Source: Clitoria ternatea (taxonomy: Eukaryota > Streptophyta > Magnoliopsida > Fabales > Fabaceae). From it: a stretch of 64,000 bases of DNA. The position numbers and the translations under genes are program-made. Shown here piece after piece: positions 1 to 10,164 of the stretch. A model generated the notes under the pieces. That model had not been told where the DNA came from, did no database searches, and worked only from the letters and a program-made list of their open reading frames with translations. Each line of letters opens with the position of its first letter. Within the stretch, counting starts at the first letter, position 1. The stretch covers positions 21,373 through 85,372 of the forward strand of contig JAYKXN010000070.1 in NCBI GenBank assembly GCA_037962975.1, in the 5' to 3' direction.

Positions 1-205
1 TTCAGTTATTCATTAATAACCATATTTGACATTTTTACTTTAAGATAAAATTAAGATTTTGATAGTATATGTCTTCTCTGTATGTATAGACCTCTTAAAT
101 ATATCATGTCTTATTTTTTATAATAACCAAAATTTTCACACTTTATATATGTATATATGGATGCACAATGAATCTATATTATCAAACGATAATCATTTAC
201 TTGTA
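1..205. repeat. Satellite unit end plus start of next unit, left flank of the array
   Basis: This is the tail of an AT-rich satellite unit, a short TA-rich tract near 141-159, and the first bases of the next unit (motif GATGCACAATGAATC). Read base by base it is identical to 63626-63830, including the distinguishing bases near its start and the interrupted TATATGTATATATGG tract. At 201-205 (TTGTA) it passes directly into the interior of a CACTA-II element, so the normal continuation seen after 63830 is missing. Confidence 0.9.
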
Positions 206-386
206 ACTTCAGATAAAATCATAACGACGGTTTTCCCGGCGGTTAAATTGTTAGTGGCAGTTATTCTAGCGGTTATAAGAAACCACCGCTAAATGCCTAG
301 CGGCGCCGCTGATGTCATTTAGTGTCGGTTTAAACCGCCGCTATATTCCAAAATAACAGCCGCTATATTCCCTTTTTGTTGTAGTG
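201..386. mobile_element. CACTA-II 3' terminal fragment
   Basis: The last about 186 bases of the CACTA-II family element, with GCGG/CCGC subterminal motifs and the terminus TTTTTGTTGTAGTG ending at 386. ATA follows (387-389), the same 3-bp target duplication that flanks the complete element at 23092-26259. The 5' part of the element is absent; it joins satellite sequence through a TTGTA overlap at 201-205. It holds no coding sequence. Confidence 0.88.
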
Positions 387-3300
387 ATATGCACAATGGA
401 TATATATTCTTAAATGATTATAACAAACATTAACATCAAGTAAAATAATAAAACATACACTAATTTTAGATGTTAAATTTTACTATTCTTTATTTTAATG
501 GTGTAAGTGTTGTACATCGCATTTAAAGTCCACTATGACGACAAATTCTTTTGTTGGTTTCTAACAACATCTATGAGTGACACATTTAATTCTGATATTT
601 AAAGCCACCCTAAAATCTTCATATGTAATTTGGTATAATATTTTAGTATTGGTTTAATAATAATAATAATAACAAATTAAATACTATTAGATGGTTCTTT
701 ATATATATCTTAATCAAATTAAAGTGTATATAATTAATAACAATGACTTTTATCTAAATATAATCCTTTCACTGATTTTTCTAATTACTTTATACTCAAT
801 AAATATTTTATTATTTGCCAAGTAATCCTATTCTAAGGAATTATTGTCTCAACCCTTTTTCTTACAATAAAGACAAGTCGGTTCATTAACTTTATTACTT
901 TCAGAATTTATACTTAATCACTTCTGGTGGACACACTCACAAGATCTCTTTAAATTAATAAGCACTCCTAGCACAAAAATTTTAAACACGTTTTATATCC
1001 TCAAAAAGTGCTTTATGTCATTGCACTCCCATCTTCTGGTAACAAAAAAACACAAGTTTATGATCAAGATAAAGATCATGCTAGAATAGATGCTAGTTTT
1101 ATTTTTTATTCATTTTAATTTTACTTCTATAATGTTAAATTTTTTATAGAAAAGGATTTTATGTTTATGAATGGATTCATAAAATGTCAATTTTGATCTT
1201 TTATGTCAAATCACAATTAGAATGTGAATTCTTTAAGTTGATAGTTATTTCTATCAAGTTATTCATTATATATTTTATTGACATGTAATTTTTATAGTTT
1301 GTTTAGATATTTTAAACCTTATGATTATACATAAGTATTAGTATTACTTATTTATTTGAAAAAGACAATGTCTCTATATCAGATGTTCCTTTTCTACCAT
1401 CATAACTTTGTCTTCACAAATTTATGAATATTATAAGATTTTAAATTTTAATAATTTTTATATAACTTTTTTATGAATGTTACATTTTTATTGATGTCTC
1501 AATCATAGAATAGAACACTAAATATAAGATATATTTAATGAATAAAAATAATTTGATAAGTGGCAATTTATTAAATTTATCTTCATTTGATTTAAAAAAA
1601 TAAATTTTATTTAAATGAAGAAAAATTAGAAATTAAATATAAAAGTAAAAAATTATAAAATATTTATTCCATTCTAGATTTTTAAACTTTCAATGCAATG
1701 ATGGTATGAAAATATATGTTTCCATACTAATAACTAATATGTTCTACATATAAAAAAGTCATGAATGATGAGATTCAGACAAATGTCATGATAAATGACA
1801 TAATAAAAATAAGTAAGTCATTGTTTGTGATATTTACACATGTTCATGAGAGTAACAAAAGGTTGATTTTAATATATAAGTGATTTTGATTTGTATGTTA
1901 GTAAATCACCAACAAATAAAAATGTATAAGATTTGAAAACATTTACAATATCTAAGTATCATGCTCAGGTTATAAGTATGTTAAATATTATTATGTAATA
2001 TTAAATATCTTAAATATATATAATACTTATTAATATATATAATAATTATCATTGATTTAAATTTTAAATATTCTAAAACATGTTACCATAATGAAAAATA
2101 ATGAAAGATATCAATGTTTGAAGTTATTAAATAAAATTGAACCATTCTCATATGATCTTTTTTTGTTTTAAGTGAATTACATAATATCCGTTGTAGATCA
2201 TGATAACAAATTCTTTTACTGGTTTATAACAACCTTGACGAGTGTGATATCTAAGTCACATATGTAAGACCACCCTTGTAATCTTCGTATGTTGTTTGAT
2301 ATAAGCGTTGAGTATTTGTTTAAAGAAAAGAAAAAACTAACCATTATTAGATACTTTTTTATATATATCCTTATTAAATTAAAACATACACAATGATGAT
2401 AATTTTGATTTAATAATATACAGTTAAGCATTATTAGGTGGTTCTTTATGCATAACTTAATAAAATCAAAGTGTAAACAATGATGATGACATTATTAGTT
2501 TGATTTTCTATTTCAAACGATATGATTATACACAAATGCTAATACTATTTATTTATTTGAAAAATTTAGTGTGTCTAACTTATAGGTATATATCAAATGT
2601 TCTATTATCATTGATTGTATCTTCAAAAGTTTATAATTACGATATGATTTTAAATTTTCATAATTTTTTATATATCATTATGACGAATATCACCTCTTTG
2701 TTGGCGTCACTATTGTAGTGTACAACACTAGATATAAGATATATTTAACGAATAAAAACAATTCAAGGTTAAATTTATCTTTATTTTATTTTTAAAAGAT
2801 AAATTTTATTTTAAAAATAGGAAAAAGATTAAAACCATACATATATAAGTAAAAATTATTATCAAAATTGTTTAATTATACATTTTTAAAATTTAACTGC
2901 ACTCTTAGAATCAAAATTTATGTTACCACTCTAAAAACTAATATGTAATATGTATTGATAGTCATGATTGGTGAAATTCAAACAAATATCATGATAAATG
3001 ACATCATGAGAGTGTGATGCAAATATATGAGTTATTTTTTCAAAAGAAATCTAAAAGATCTTAGAAGTTGGATGTCAATCCATAATTTGGTATTGTTATA
3101 TAATTCAAAAATAATAAGTATTTTCATTGTACATTTTCTCTTTCTAATTCATCTTTATATGTATAAAGTTAATAAGTTTGTGATTCTCAACCTTTAGTAC
3201 TTTATGTGACGCCATATTTTCTCTCTATAATTTAGGGTTCAAAATTTAGTTTGCATTAAGCCATGGATACAGACCCAAAGCAACATTAAATAACTCAAGG

Positions 3301-3775
3301 GATTCCAAACATATATTGTGTATTTATTTCAGCAAACTCACTTGAAATGAGTTTAATGAGTCATGATGAAATGTTGCCACTTATTAAATATGATGTTATA
3401 AATTGTGCTAAAACTAAATTAGGCTGAATCTATCTGAAAAATAAAGTGAAGTGTTAATTTAATTTTAAAATTAGTTATGTGTCTTTTCCTCAGCCAGTGA
3501 CTATGGCTAATATTTACTGCCATCAATATACATTTTTTGACTCCTATTATTAGATAAAAGACTATAGATATTGTGATATTTTATAAATCTAACATAACAA
3601 ATGTGTGTAAATATGTTTTAGTTATTCATTAATAACCATATTTGACATTTTTACTTTAAGATAAAATTAAGATTTTGATAGTATATGTCTTCTCTGTATG
3701 TATAGACCTCTTAAATATATCATGTCTTATTTTTTATAATAACCAAAATTTTCACACTTTATATATATATATATG
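387..3775. repeat. Satellite unit, full dimer (H1 + H2 + tail)
   Basis: About 3.39 kb of AT-rich satellite with no gene. H1 starts with TGCACAATGG and has the landmarks 'ACAAATTCTTTTGTTGG' (about 540) and 'GAACACTAAATATAAGATA' (about 1512). H2 starts near 2205 with 'ACAAATTCTTTTACTGG' and has 'CAACACTAGATATAAGATA' near 2724. The two halves keep the same order of related motifs and are diverged duplicates. A segment present in other H2 copies is missing near 2498. The tail (about 3020-3758) ends in a (TA)n tract and the ATG duplicated by CACTA-I insertion. Short open frames at 2216-2431 (minus) and 2500-2718 are by-products of the repeat. Confidence 0.85.
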
Positions 3776-3791
3776 CACTAATGGAGAAAGA

Positions 3792-4110
3792 GGCTTTAAG
3801 TACGGTTTTAGGGGACTTTTATGCACGGTTCCAGAACCGTTCTTGTTCCCACCATGCTTTTAGATAGGGACTTTTAAGGACGGTTATGAACCGTGCTTGT
3901 ATGTACCTTTTAAGCATGGTTATTTTTAACCGTCTTCGTAGGGGGGCTTTTAAGCACGGTTCCTTTGAACCGTGTTCGTATGTGGCAACTTTTAAGCACG
4001 ATTCTGAGAATAACCGTCTTCGTAGGGGGACTTTTAAGCTCAGTTCTCACAACAACCATCTTTGTAAGGGGGTTTTTAAGCACGGTTAACACCATAACCG
4101 TGCTTAAAAC
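3792..4110. repeat. CACTA-I left subterminal hairpin array
   Basis: About seven degenerate units of roughly 45 bp. Each is built from an arm like TTTTAAGCACGGTT, a short loop, and an inverted arm like AACCGTGCTTGTA. The best pair lies near 3948-3980 (AAGCACGGTTC / GAACCGTG), and 4077-4106 is nearly perfect. In En/Spm such subterminal repeats bind the element's TNPA protein, so a similar role is inferred. The short frames on both strands here (3886-4089, 3910-4095) are consequences of the repeat. Confidence 0.8.
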
Positions 4111-4197
4111 CTTATTTTTTTAAAAAACAAATTTATTCCTTATTTTTTTATTCCTTAAAATTTTTTTATTCCTTAAAACCGTGTTTGTTCAAAATAT

Positions 4198-4403
4198 TGG
4201 GTAGTATGGATACTGTAAATCTTCAAGAAAATTATGAGTCACTGGCAAAAGCTTATCTTTTTCCAATGTAATAATCTCACATTTAGTTCCATCATCAAAC
4301 ATTACAAAAGTCCACCATATCGAAAATCAACATCCTCTTGATCCTCACTGCTACTGCTGTCACTGGAAGTTTCCCAATCCGAATCAATAATGTGAGTATC
4401 CAT
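4198..4403 (-). pseudogene. Captured PHO2/UBC24-like E2 gene fragment (N-terminus fused to an internal piece)
   Basis: Reading the minus strand from ATG at 4403-4401 gives about 31 codons: MDTHIIDSDWET, then a serine run, then EDQEDVDFRYGG. This resembles the acidic N-terminus of plant PHO2/UBC24-type ubiquitin-conjugating enzymes, which restrain phosphate uptake. At GGTGG (about 4311-4316) it runs out of frame into a second piece reading VMFDDGTKCEI, then KDKLLP, then YPYYP at 4198, like an internal region of the same family followed by PYYPGQ. So the N-terminus and an internal segment have been joined by a deletion with a frame change. The catalytic UBC domain is absent. It lies in CACTA-I and is not functional. 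Identification is from memory of the family. Confidence 0.6.
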
Positions 4404-5552
4404 TAACTAGATGCCTGCCATAAGGTGTTCATGGTAACATCAACAAAATAGTTACAATAAAATAACTTCAAAACACAGCATAAGAAAGAAAAGAGTGTTA
4501 GTTAATAAGATGAATTCTCAATAGACTGAAAAATAGATAGAATCAGAATTAAACAGAAATTAGTAATATCTTGATAAGAAAGCACACCACCTAGCAATTA
4601 AGATATAGATTTTTAACTCTTGGAAAAAATCATTAGTAATCTCATTACCATATTGCCAAAGGAGAGTTACCCCATAATGAAGCTAAACAGAACAGGTTTA
4701 CCAGGAATGCTTTTCAACAGAAAAAAAACAACAACAACCAGTCACCATAAACTTTCTACTCCTTGATTATAGCAAGGGGAAATCATCATATAACCTGCCT
4801 GGAAGAACTACATCGAATTCGAAACATACTTGCCATGCCACCAAAACCAAAAAAGCTTCTATTACCATATAACTATTTTGTGTACCATATAACTATCCGA
4901 AGTAATGGAAATCCTCTGGTCCCGAAGCATGTTCAAATTAGGGGCCAACAACCGTGTGTACCGGTCAAAATACAAGAGCTGCTTTAAGAGAAGTATTCTC
5001 GAGGAAACTTTAACCCATAGGATTCACTTACCCGAACCTGTAGAGCACAGAAAACTTTTGAAATGAAAGGACAAACATGCGTAAATTTCATCCGTTACCA
5101 TCCAGAAGTTAAAATCAATCATACTAATTTCACTATTTCATCTGATTTAGATAAAATTCTTTCTTCTTCCCTTTTTTTCATATTTTCAATTCCATATAAA
5201 ATTAGTTTGGAAGCTGAAAAATCATATCAGTTCAAAAACTAAATGGAACCTGAAGATTAACCTAAGAATGAGAACTTGAGATGTAGCTACAGAAAGTAAA
5301 AGAGACGTAAGATAAGGATACAAAGCATCTTCTTCGAAACTCTTGAAGTTAGAACAACCGACCAGGGAGAGCGATCCATAGAAAAAATCCAGACTATCCA
5401 ATCTGTTTTCCAGATCTTGATGTTATTCATCTTCCTCTTCCTCCTCCTCCTCCTCGACATCTAGAACTAAATCCACAGTATGAAAGAAATCACAATCCAA
5501 ATCAAGAACAGAAAAGTAATAACAAAGTATAAAAGTTTGTTTCAGGAAGTAC

Positions 5553-5787
5553 CGGGAACGTAGCCATAGTTCTTGAGGCGATCTTCGAGTTGAAGGAGAT
5601 CGGCGTGGTTCTTCTTGTAGAACTCGTTGCAGTGACATAGAAGCTCTTCGAAAGACACGGTGCCGAAGGACATGGAATTGAGCATGTCAAGGTCGGAGGT
5701 GGCGCTGGATACACGACGATTCACGCATTGCATGAAGGTGGAGGAAGCGGAGTCTGTGATGATGATGGAAGAGTTTAGATTTTGTCA
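5553..5787 (-). pseudogene. Captured plant gene exon, resembling a SKA3-like kinetochore protein N-terminus
   Basis: The minus-strand frame opens after a TGA just upstream and reads DSASSTFMQCVNRRVSS, then DLDMLNSMSFGTVSFEELL, then CNEFYKKNHADLLQLEDRL, ending YVPG at a GT splice-donor-like site (5552-5551). A short acidic stretch (DVEEEEEEEEDE and stop, minus strand, about 5423-5461) follows after an intron-like gap. The pattern recalls the N-terminal region of plant SKA3-like (spindle and kinetochore-associated) proteins, but only from memory. The upstream start and later exons are missing, so this is a captured fragment inside CACTA-I. It could be another coiled-coil protein. Confidence 0.45.
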
Positions 5788-5838
5788 GCGACGAAAGAGA
5801 ATGATGATTAGCCTTTTAACTTAGAGAATAACTCTATA

Positions 5839-6240
5839 AGCACGGTTCCCCTCAGAACCGTCTTAGTAGCTTAATTTTTTATACCTTTTAAGCACGGGTC
5901 CCCTGATAACCGTGTTAGTAGATTAGCCTTTAAACACGGTTCCCTTTAACCGTCTTTGTAGGATTTTTAAAAAAAATTTTAAAAAAATTGTTTCAAACTT
6001 TAAGCACGGTTCACTATAACCGTGTTTATAAGTCTTTTAAAAAAATTAAAAAAATTAACCAACCTTTAAGCACGGTCCATTCGTAACCGTGTTCATAAAT
6101 GGCTTTTAAGGAAGGTCATGTCTCAACCGTGCTCGTATATGACTTTTAAAATTAAAACATGTTTCTTCATATTTACAAAAATGCCACCGCGTTGTTTTAA
6201 ACATGGTTTTGGGATAGCCGTGCTCGTATCCTTTCCTCAT
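5839..6240. repeat. CACTA-I right subterminal hairpin array
   Basis: Six or seven degenerate units of AAGCACGGTTC...GAACCGT type (for example 5839-5866, 5888-5914, 6000-6029, 6064-6092), matching the motif family of the left end. The last units read 'AACATGGTTTTGGGATAG' and CCGTGCTCGTA before the terminus. Poly-A/T spacers separate the units around 5967-6055. Inferred transposase-binding region; no coding sequence. Confidence 0.78.
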
Positions 6241-6260
6241 AGCCATTTTTTGCACTAGTG

Positions 6261-6356
6261 ATGGATGCACAATGAATCTATATTATCAAACGACAATCAT
6301 TTACTTGTATTCTAAGCATTATAACAAACATTAACACCAAGTAAAATAATAAAACA
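6261..6356. repeat. Start fragment of a satellite unit
   Basis: The first about 95 bases of a satellite unit (GATGCACAATGAATC to AATAATAAAACA), beginning with the ATG target duplication of CACTA-I. It breaks off at 6356/6357 into CACTA-II interior sequence. The intact continuation is seen in copy C at 58110 onward (TACACCAATTTAGG). Confidence 0.85.
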
Positions 6357-7993
6357 CAAGAACTTAAACCAATATTTTAAAACATAGAAATTAAAATCAA
6401 ATTTTAGACTAAAAACATATTTAGTATTTAACATTTGCATATAACATCACATATAATATTACTTTTTTAAAAGTTAGATCATAAAACTCTTATCATTGTT
6501 ATAGAATTAAAATTTGATAGAAATCTTTTTATTACCCTTAACATGCACAGGTAAGATACATAAAAAATAAATAAAGGGTTCGAATAACTTTTGACGAACG
6601 GTTGAGTGTTGGTGGTGATCCACTAGGCTAGCAGAGGGATTCGTAGCTTTTAGAATTTTGATTGGATCCATTAAACGCAGATTGGCAGCAGCACTTAGGA
6701 TTCCATTTCTAGTTTGGATTCCATGATTTCACCATCCACAAACATGTTTTTATTTAATGGAAACTGCTAACAACCTAACTAGTGCCTTTAAACTTTTATT
6801 TTAAAATATCACTAAAACTTCCTCTTCTTAATTTCTTAACTACTTTCTACGTCATACAACATTTCTAATTCAATAAATATTTTAGTTTGTTACAAACTAA
6901 TTTGATATATGATTTATTTGGTTCTCTAGTCCCCTCTTATATTATATGATTGTAGTTTTTTATAAATAACTTTATTAATTAGTCCTCCAATTTTCTTTAT
7001 CCTTTTTCTAAAATTATGTAGTCTAATTAATAATAAGATCAGAAATCTAAATGGATATTCATAATTGTAAATAGTAACTATTTATCATTTGTATCTAAAG
7101 AAAAAAATTTATTTTGTATCCTATTCATATTAATGAAATAGATATTCATCAAACTTTTGAATATTCATAGATAATAATGAAATCTATTATAGTTGATATC
7201 CTCACATAAATTTTAATAAAATAATTTACAGGTTGTTGGGTATTTATATATGACTTGCCATTTAATATAGGTTCCATTTGCTATAGATTAAATTTCTATA
7301 TTTTTTAATAGATAACAATAATTTATATTTTATTTATTTTAAATTCAGGATGAAGGATCACCTACACAAGCCAGGCCCTCTTCCTCGGCTAGTGTTCAAC
7401 CTTAGCTTCTTTATGTTTTATTTGACTATATATATATATATATATGAGTTTGTAGATGATTGTTTAACTTTTATTATAAATGATGTGTAACTGGTTAAGA
7501 CCTATATTGATTTTGTTATTAATATAATTATAGTTGACTATAAATTGATCTCATAATTATATTTTTAGAAATTTAGTTTTTTTATTTATATGTTGATAAT
7601 CAAATTAATTTGTATATTAAAATTTATTTTTAAAATATAAATATCAATTAATATATAAAATATAATCTATAATTGTCACATTAAAAGCATTAACGGGTAT
7701 AAAAAAATGTTATAAAAAAGGTAAAATCTGACTTTTAAAAATTAGTGGATATAAAAAATAATTTGTTATAATTAAGGAAAACCTATTTTTTTGAAAATAT
7801 TGACACTTTCAGTGACGGTTTAAGCGGCATCTAAATGGCTTTTATTTTTTGTGGCGGTTGTAACTGCAGATAAAATCATAATGGCGGTTTTCCCCGCGGT
7901 TAAACTGTTGGTAGTTATTCCAGCGGTTGCGGCGGTTTAAACCGCCGCTATATTCCAAAATAACCGCCGCTAAATTCCCTTTTTGTTGTAGTG
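6357..7993. mobile_element. 5'-truncated CACTA-II family element
   Basis: This 1,637-bp fragment ends in TTTTTGTTGTAGTG at 7993, followed by ATATGCACAATGGATA, the same target site as at 386 and 26259. Its last about 200 bases carry the GCGG/CCGC subterminal motifs. The stretch 7050-7200 aligns with 25780-25890 of the full CACTA-II, and 'CATTAACGGGTATAAAAAAA' is shared. It has interior sequence absent from the 3.17-kb element (about 6357-7050 and 7200-7680), including a splice-acceptor-like site and a short terminal exon at 7349-7405. It may therefore derive from a longer family member. The CACTACAAG 5' terminus is missing. A TA tract lies at 7427-7445. Confidence 0.82.
7349..7405 (+). pseudogene. 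Terminal-exon-like remnant in truncated CACTA-II
   Basis: After a pyrimidine/AT-rich stretch and TTTAAATTCAG, a frame reads DEGSPTQARPSSSASVQP and then stops TAG at 7403-7405. This looks like the last exon of a spliced plant gene with its 3' UTR following. It could be the C-terminal end of an element-encoded protein or of a captured gene; the sequence is too short to decide. No upstream exon is recognisable. Confidence 0.35.
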
Positions 7994-10164
7994 ATATGCA
8001 CAATGGATATATATTCTCAAATGATTATAACAAACATTAACATCAAGTAAAATAATAAAATATACACTAATTTAGGATGTTAAATTTTACTATTCTTTAT
8101 TTTAATGGTGTAAGTGTTGTACATTCCATTTAAAGTCCACTATGATGACAAATTCTTTTGTTGGCTTCTAACAACATCTATGAGTGACACATTTAATTCT
8201 GATATTTAAAGCCACCCCAAAATCTTCATATATAATTTGGTATAATATTTTAGTATTGGTTTAATAATAATAATAACAAATTAAATACTATTAGATGGTT
8301 TTTATATATATATATCTTATTCAAATTAAAGTGTACATAATTAATAATGATGACTTTTATTAAAATCTAATCCTTTCATTGATTTTTGTAATTATTTTTT
8401 ACTCAATAAATATTTTATTATTTTCCAAGTAATCCTATTCTAAGGAATTCTTATCTCAACACTTTTTTTATAATAAACACAAGTTAGATCATTAACTTTA
8501 TTACTTTTAGAATTTATACTTTATCACCTTTGGTGGACACACTCATAAGATCTCTTTAAATTAAACCACTCCTAGCACAAAGCATTTTCAACTGGTTTTG
8601 TATCCTCAAAAGTGCTTTGGGTCACTACACACCCATCTTGTGGTAACAAAAAAAACAAGTTTGTGATCCAGATGAAGATGATGCTGGAAAAGATGCTAGT
8701 TTTATTTTTTTATTCATTTTAAATTTAGTTCATAATGTTAAATTTTTTATACCCAAGGATTTTATGTTTATGAATGGAATCATAAAATGTCAATTTTGAT
8801 CTTTTATGTCAAATCACAATTAGAATGTGAATTCTTTAAGTTGATAGTTGTTTCTATCAACTTATTCATCATATATTTTATTGACATCTAATTTTCATAG
8901 TTTGTTTATATATTTTAAACCTTATGATTATACACAAGTATTAGTATTACTTATTTATTTAAAAAAATAACATCTCTCTATATAAAATGTTCCTTTTTGA
9001 TGAATATTATATTTTTATTGATGCCTCAATCATAACATAGAACACTAAATATAACATATATTTAATGAATAAAAATAATTTGAGAAGTGACGATTATTAA
9101 ATTTATCTTTATTTGATTTTAAAAAAATATTTTTTATTTAAATGAAGCAAAATGATAAATGATATATAAAAGTAAAAAATTATTAAATAATTATTCAATT
9201 CAAGATTTTTAAACTTTAACTACTATAATGATCAAAATATATGTTTCCACACTAACAACTAATATGTTCTACATATAAAAAAGTCATGATTGGAGAGATT
9301 TAAACAAATGTCATGAGAAATGACATCATGAACGTAAATAAGTTATTATTTGGGATATTTACACATGTTTATAACATTAAGAAAGGTTGATTCAACTATA
9401 TGAGTTATATTTTTCAAAAGAAATATAAAACATCTTAGAAGTTGGATGTCAATTCATAATTTGGTATTGTTATATAATTTAAAAAATAAAAAGTATTTTC
9501 AATGTACATTTTCTCTTTCCAATTAATCTTTATATGTATAAAGATAATAAGTTCATGATTCTCAGCCTTTAGATTTACTTTATGTGACGCCATATTTTCT
9601 CTTTATTTTTTAGGGTGCAAAATTTTGTCTGTATTAAGCCATGCATACAGACCCATAGCAACATTAAATAACTCAAAGGATACCAAACATATATTGTGTA
9701 TTTATTTGAGAAACCTCACTTGAAATTAGTTTAATCAGTCATGATAAAATGTAGCCACTTATTAAATAATATGTTACTCAATGTCCTCAAATTAAATCAG
9801 CCCGAATCTATCTAGATATTAACGTGAAGTGTTATGTATATTTTAAAATCAGTTATGTGAGTTTTTCTCAACCCGTGACTATGACTAATGTTTGCTGCTA
9901 CCATCATACATTTTTTGACTCCTATTATTAGATAAAAGACTAAAGATATTGTGACTTTTTAGAAATCTAATATAACTGATATGTCTAAATATGTTTTAGT
10001 TATTTATTAATATAACCATATTTAACGTTTTTTACTTTAAGATAAAATTTAGATTTTGGTAGTATATGTCTTCTCTGTACGTATAGGCCTCTTAAATATG
10101 TCATGTCTTATTTTTTGTAATAACAAAAATTTTCACACTTTATATATATATATATATATATATA
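7994..10164. repeat. Satellite unit lacking H2
   Basis: A 2.17-kb unit: H1 from the CACTA-II target site (ATATGCACAATGGATA, shared with 387), landmark CATAACATAGAACACTAAA near 9031, then directly the tail (AACATCTTAGAAGTTGG near 9431) and a (TA)12 tract at 10141-10164. The whole H2 half is missing compared with 387-3775. The poly-AT spacer carries no gene. Confidence 0.82.

Larger units (their letters stand above)
3776..6260. mobile_element. CACTA-I, non-autonomous CACTA transposon with captured gene fragments
   Basis: A 2,485-bp element starting CACTAATGG and ending GCACTAGTG (inverse CACTAGTGC), flanked by the 3-bp direct repeat ATG at 3773-3775 and 6261-6263. CACTA termini, a 3-bp duplication and dense subterminal repeats are hallmarks of the CACTA/En-Spm superfamily. 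No transposase is visible, so mobility would need a transposase from elsewhere. The interior holds minus-strand plant gene pieces (4198-4403 and 5553-5787). The stretch 4404-5400 contains only unrecognised short frames, for example a minus-strand open stretch at about 4872-4985. It inserted in the (TA)n tract of a satellite unit. The left terminus is mutated at the sixth base compared with the right (CACTAA versus CACTAG). Confidence 0.88.

Noticed and set aside
2216..2431. 71-codon minus-strand frame repeated at 12007, 28089, 37880, 53957 and 60943
   Set aside because: It recurs only because H2 of the satellite recurs. Changes between copies are scattered without visible constraint, and the protein is low-complexity AT-driven sequence.
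3886..4095. Overlapping frames on both strands with lysine/arginine repeats
   Set aside because: They are translations of the CACTA-I subterminal hairpin units.
5423..5638. Frame ending in a long glutamate run
   Set aside because: It joins a captured exon, read in another frame, to intron-like and GAG-rich sequence. Only the short acidic end could be an exon, and no intact gene is present.
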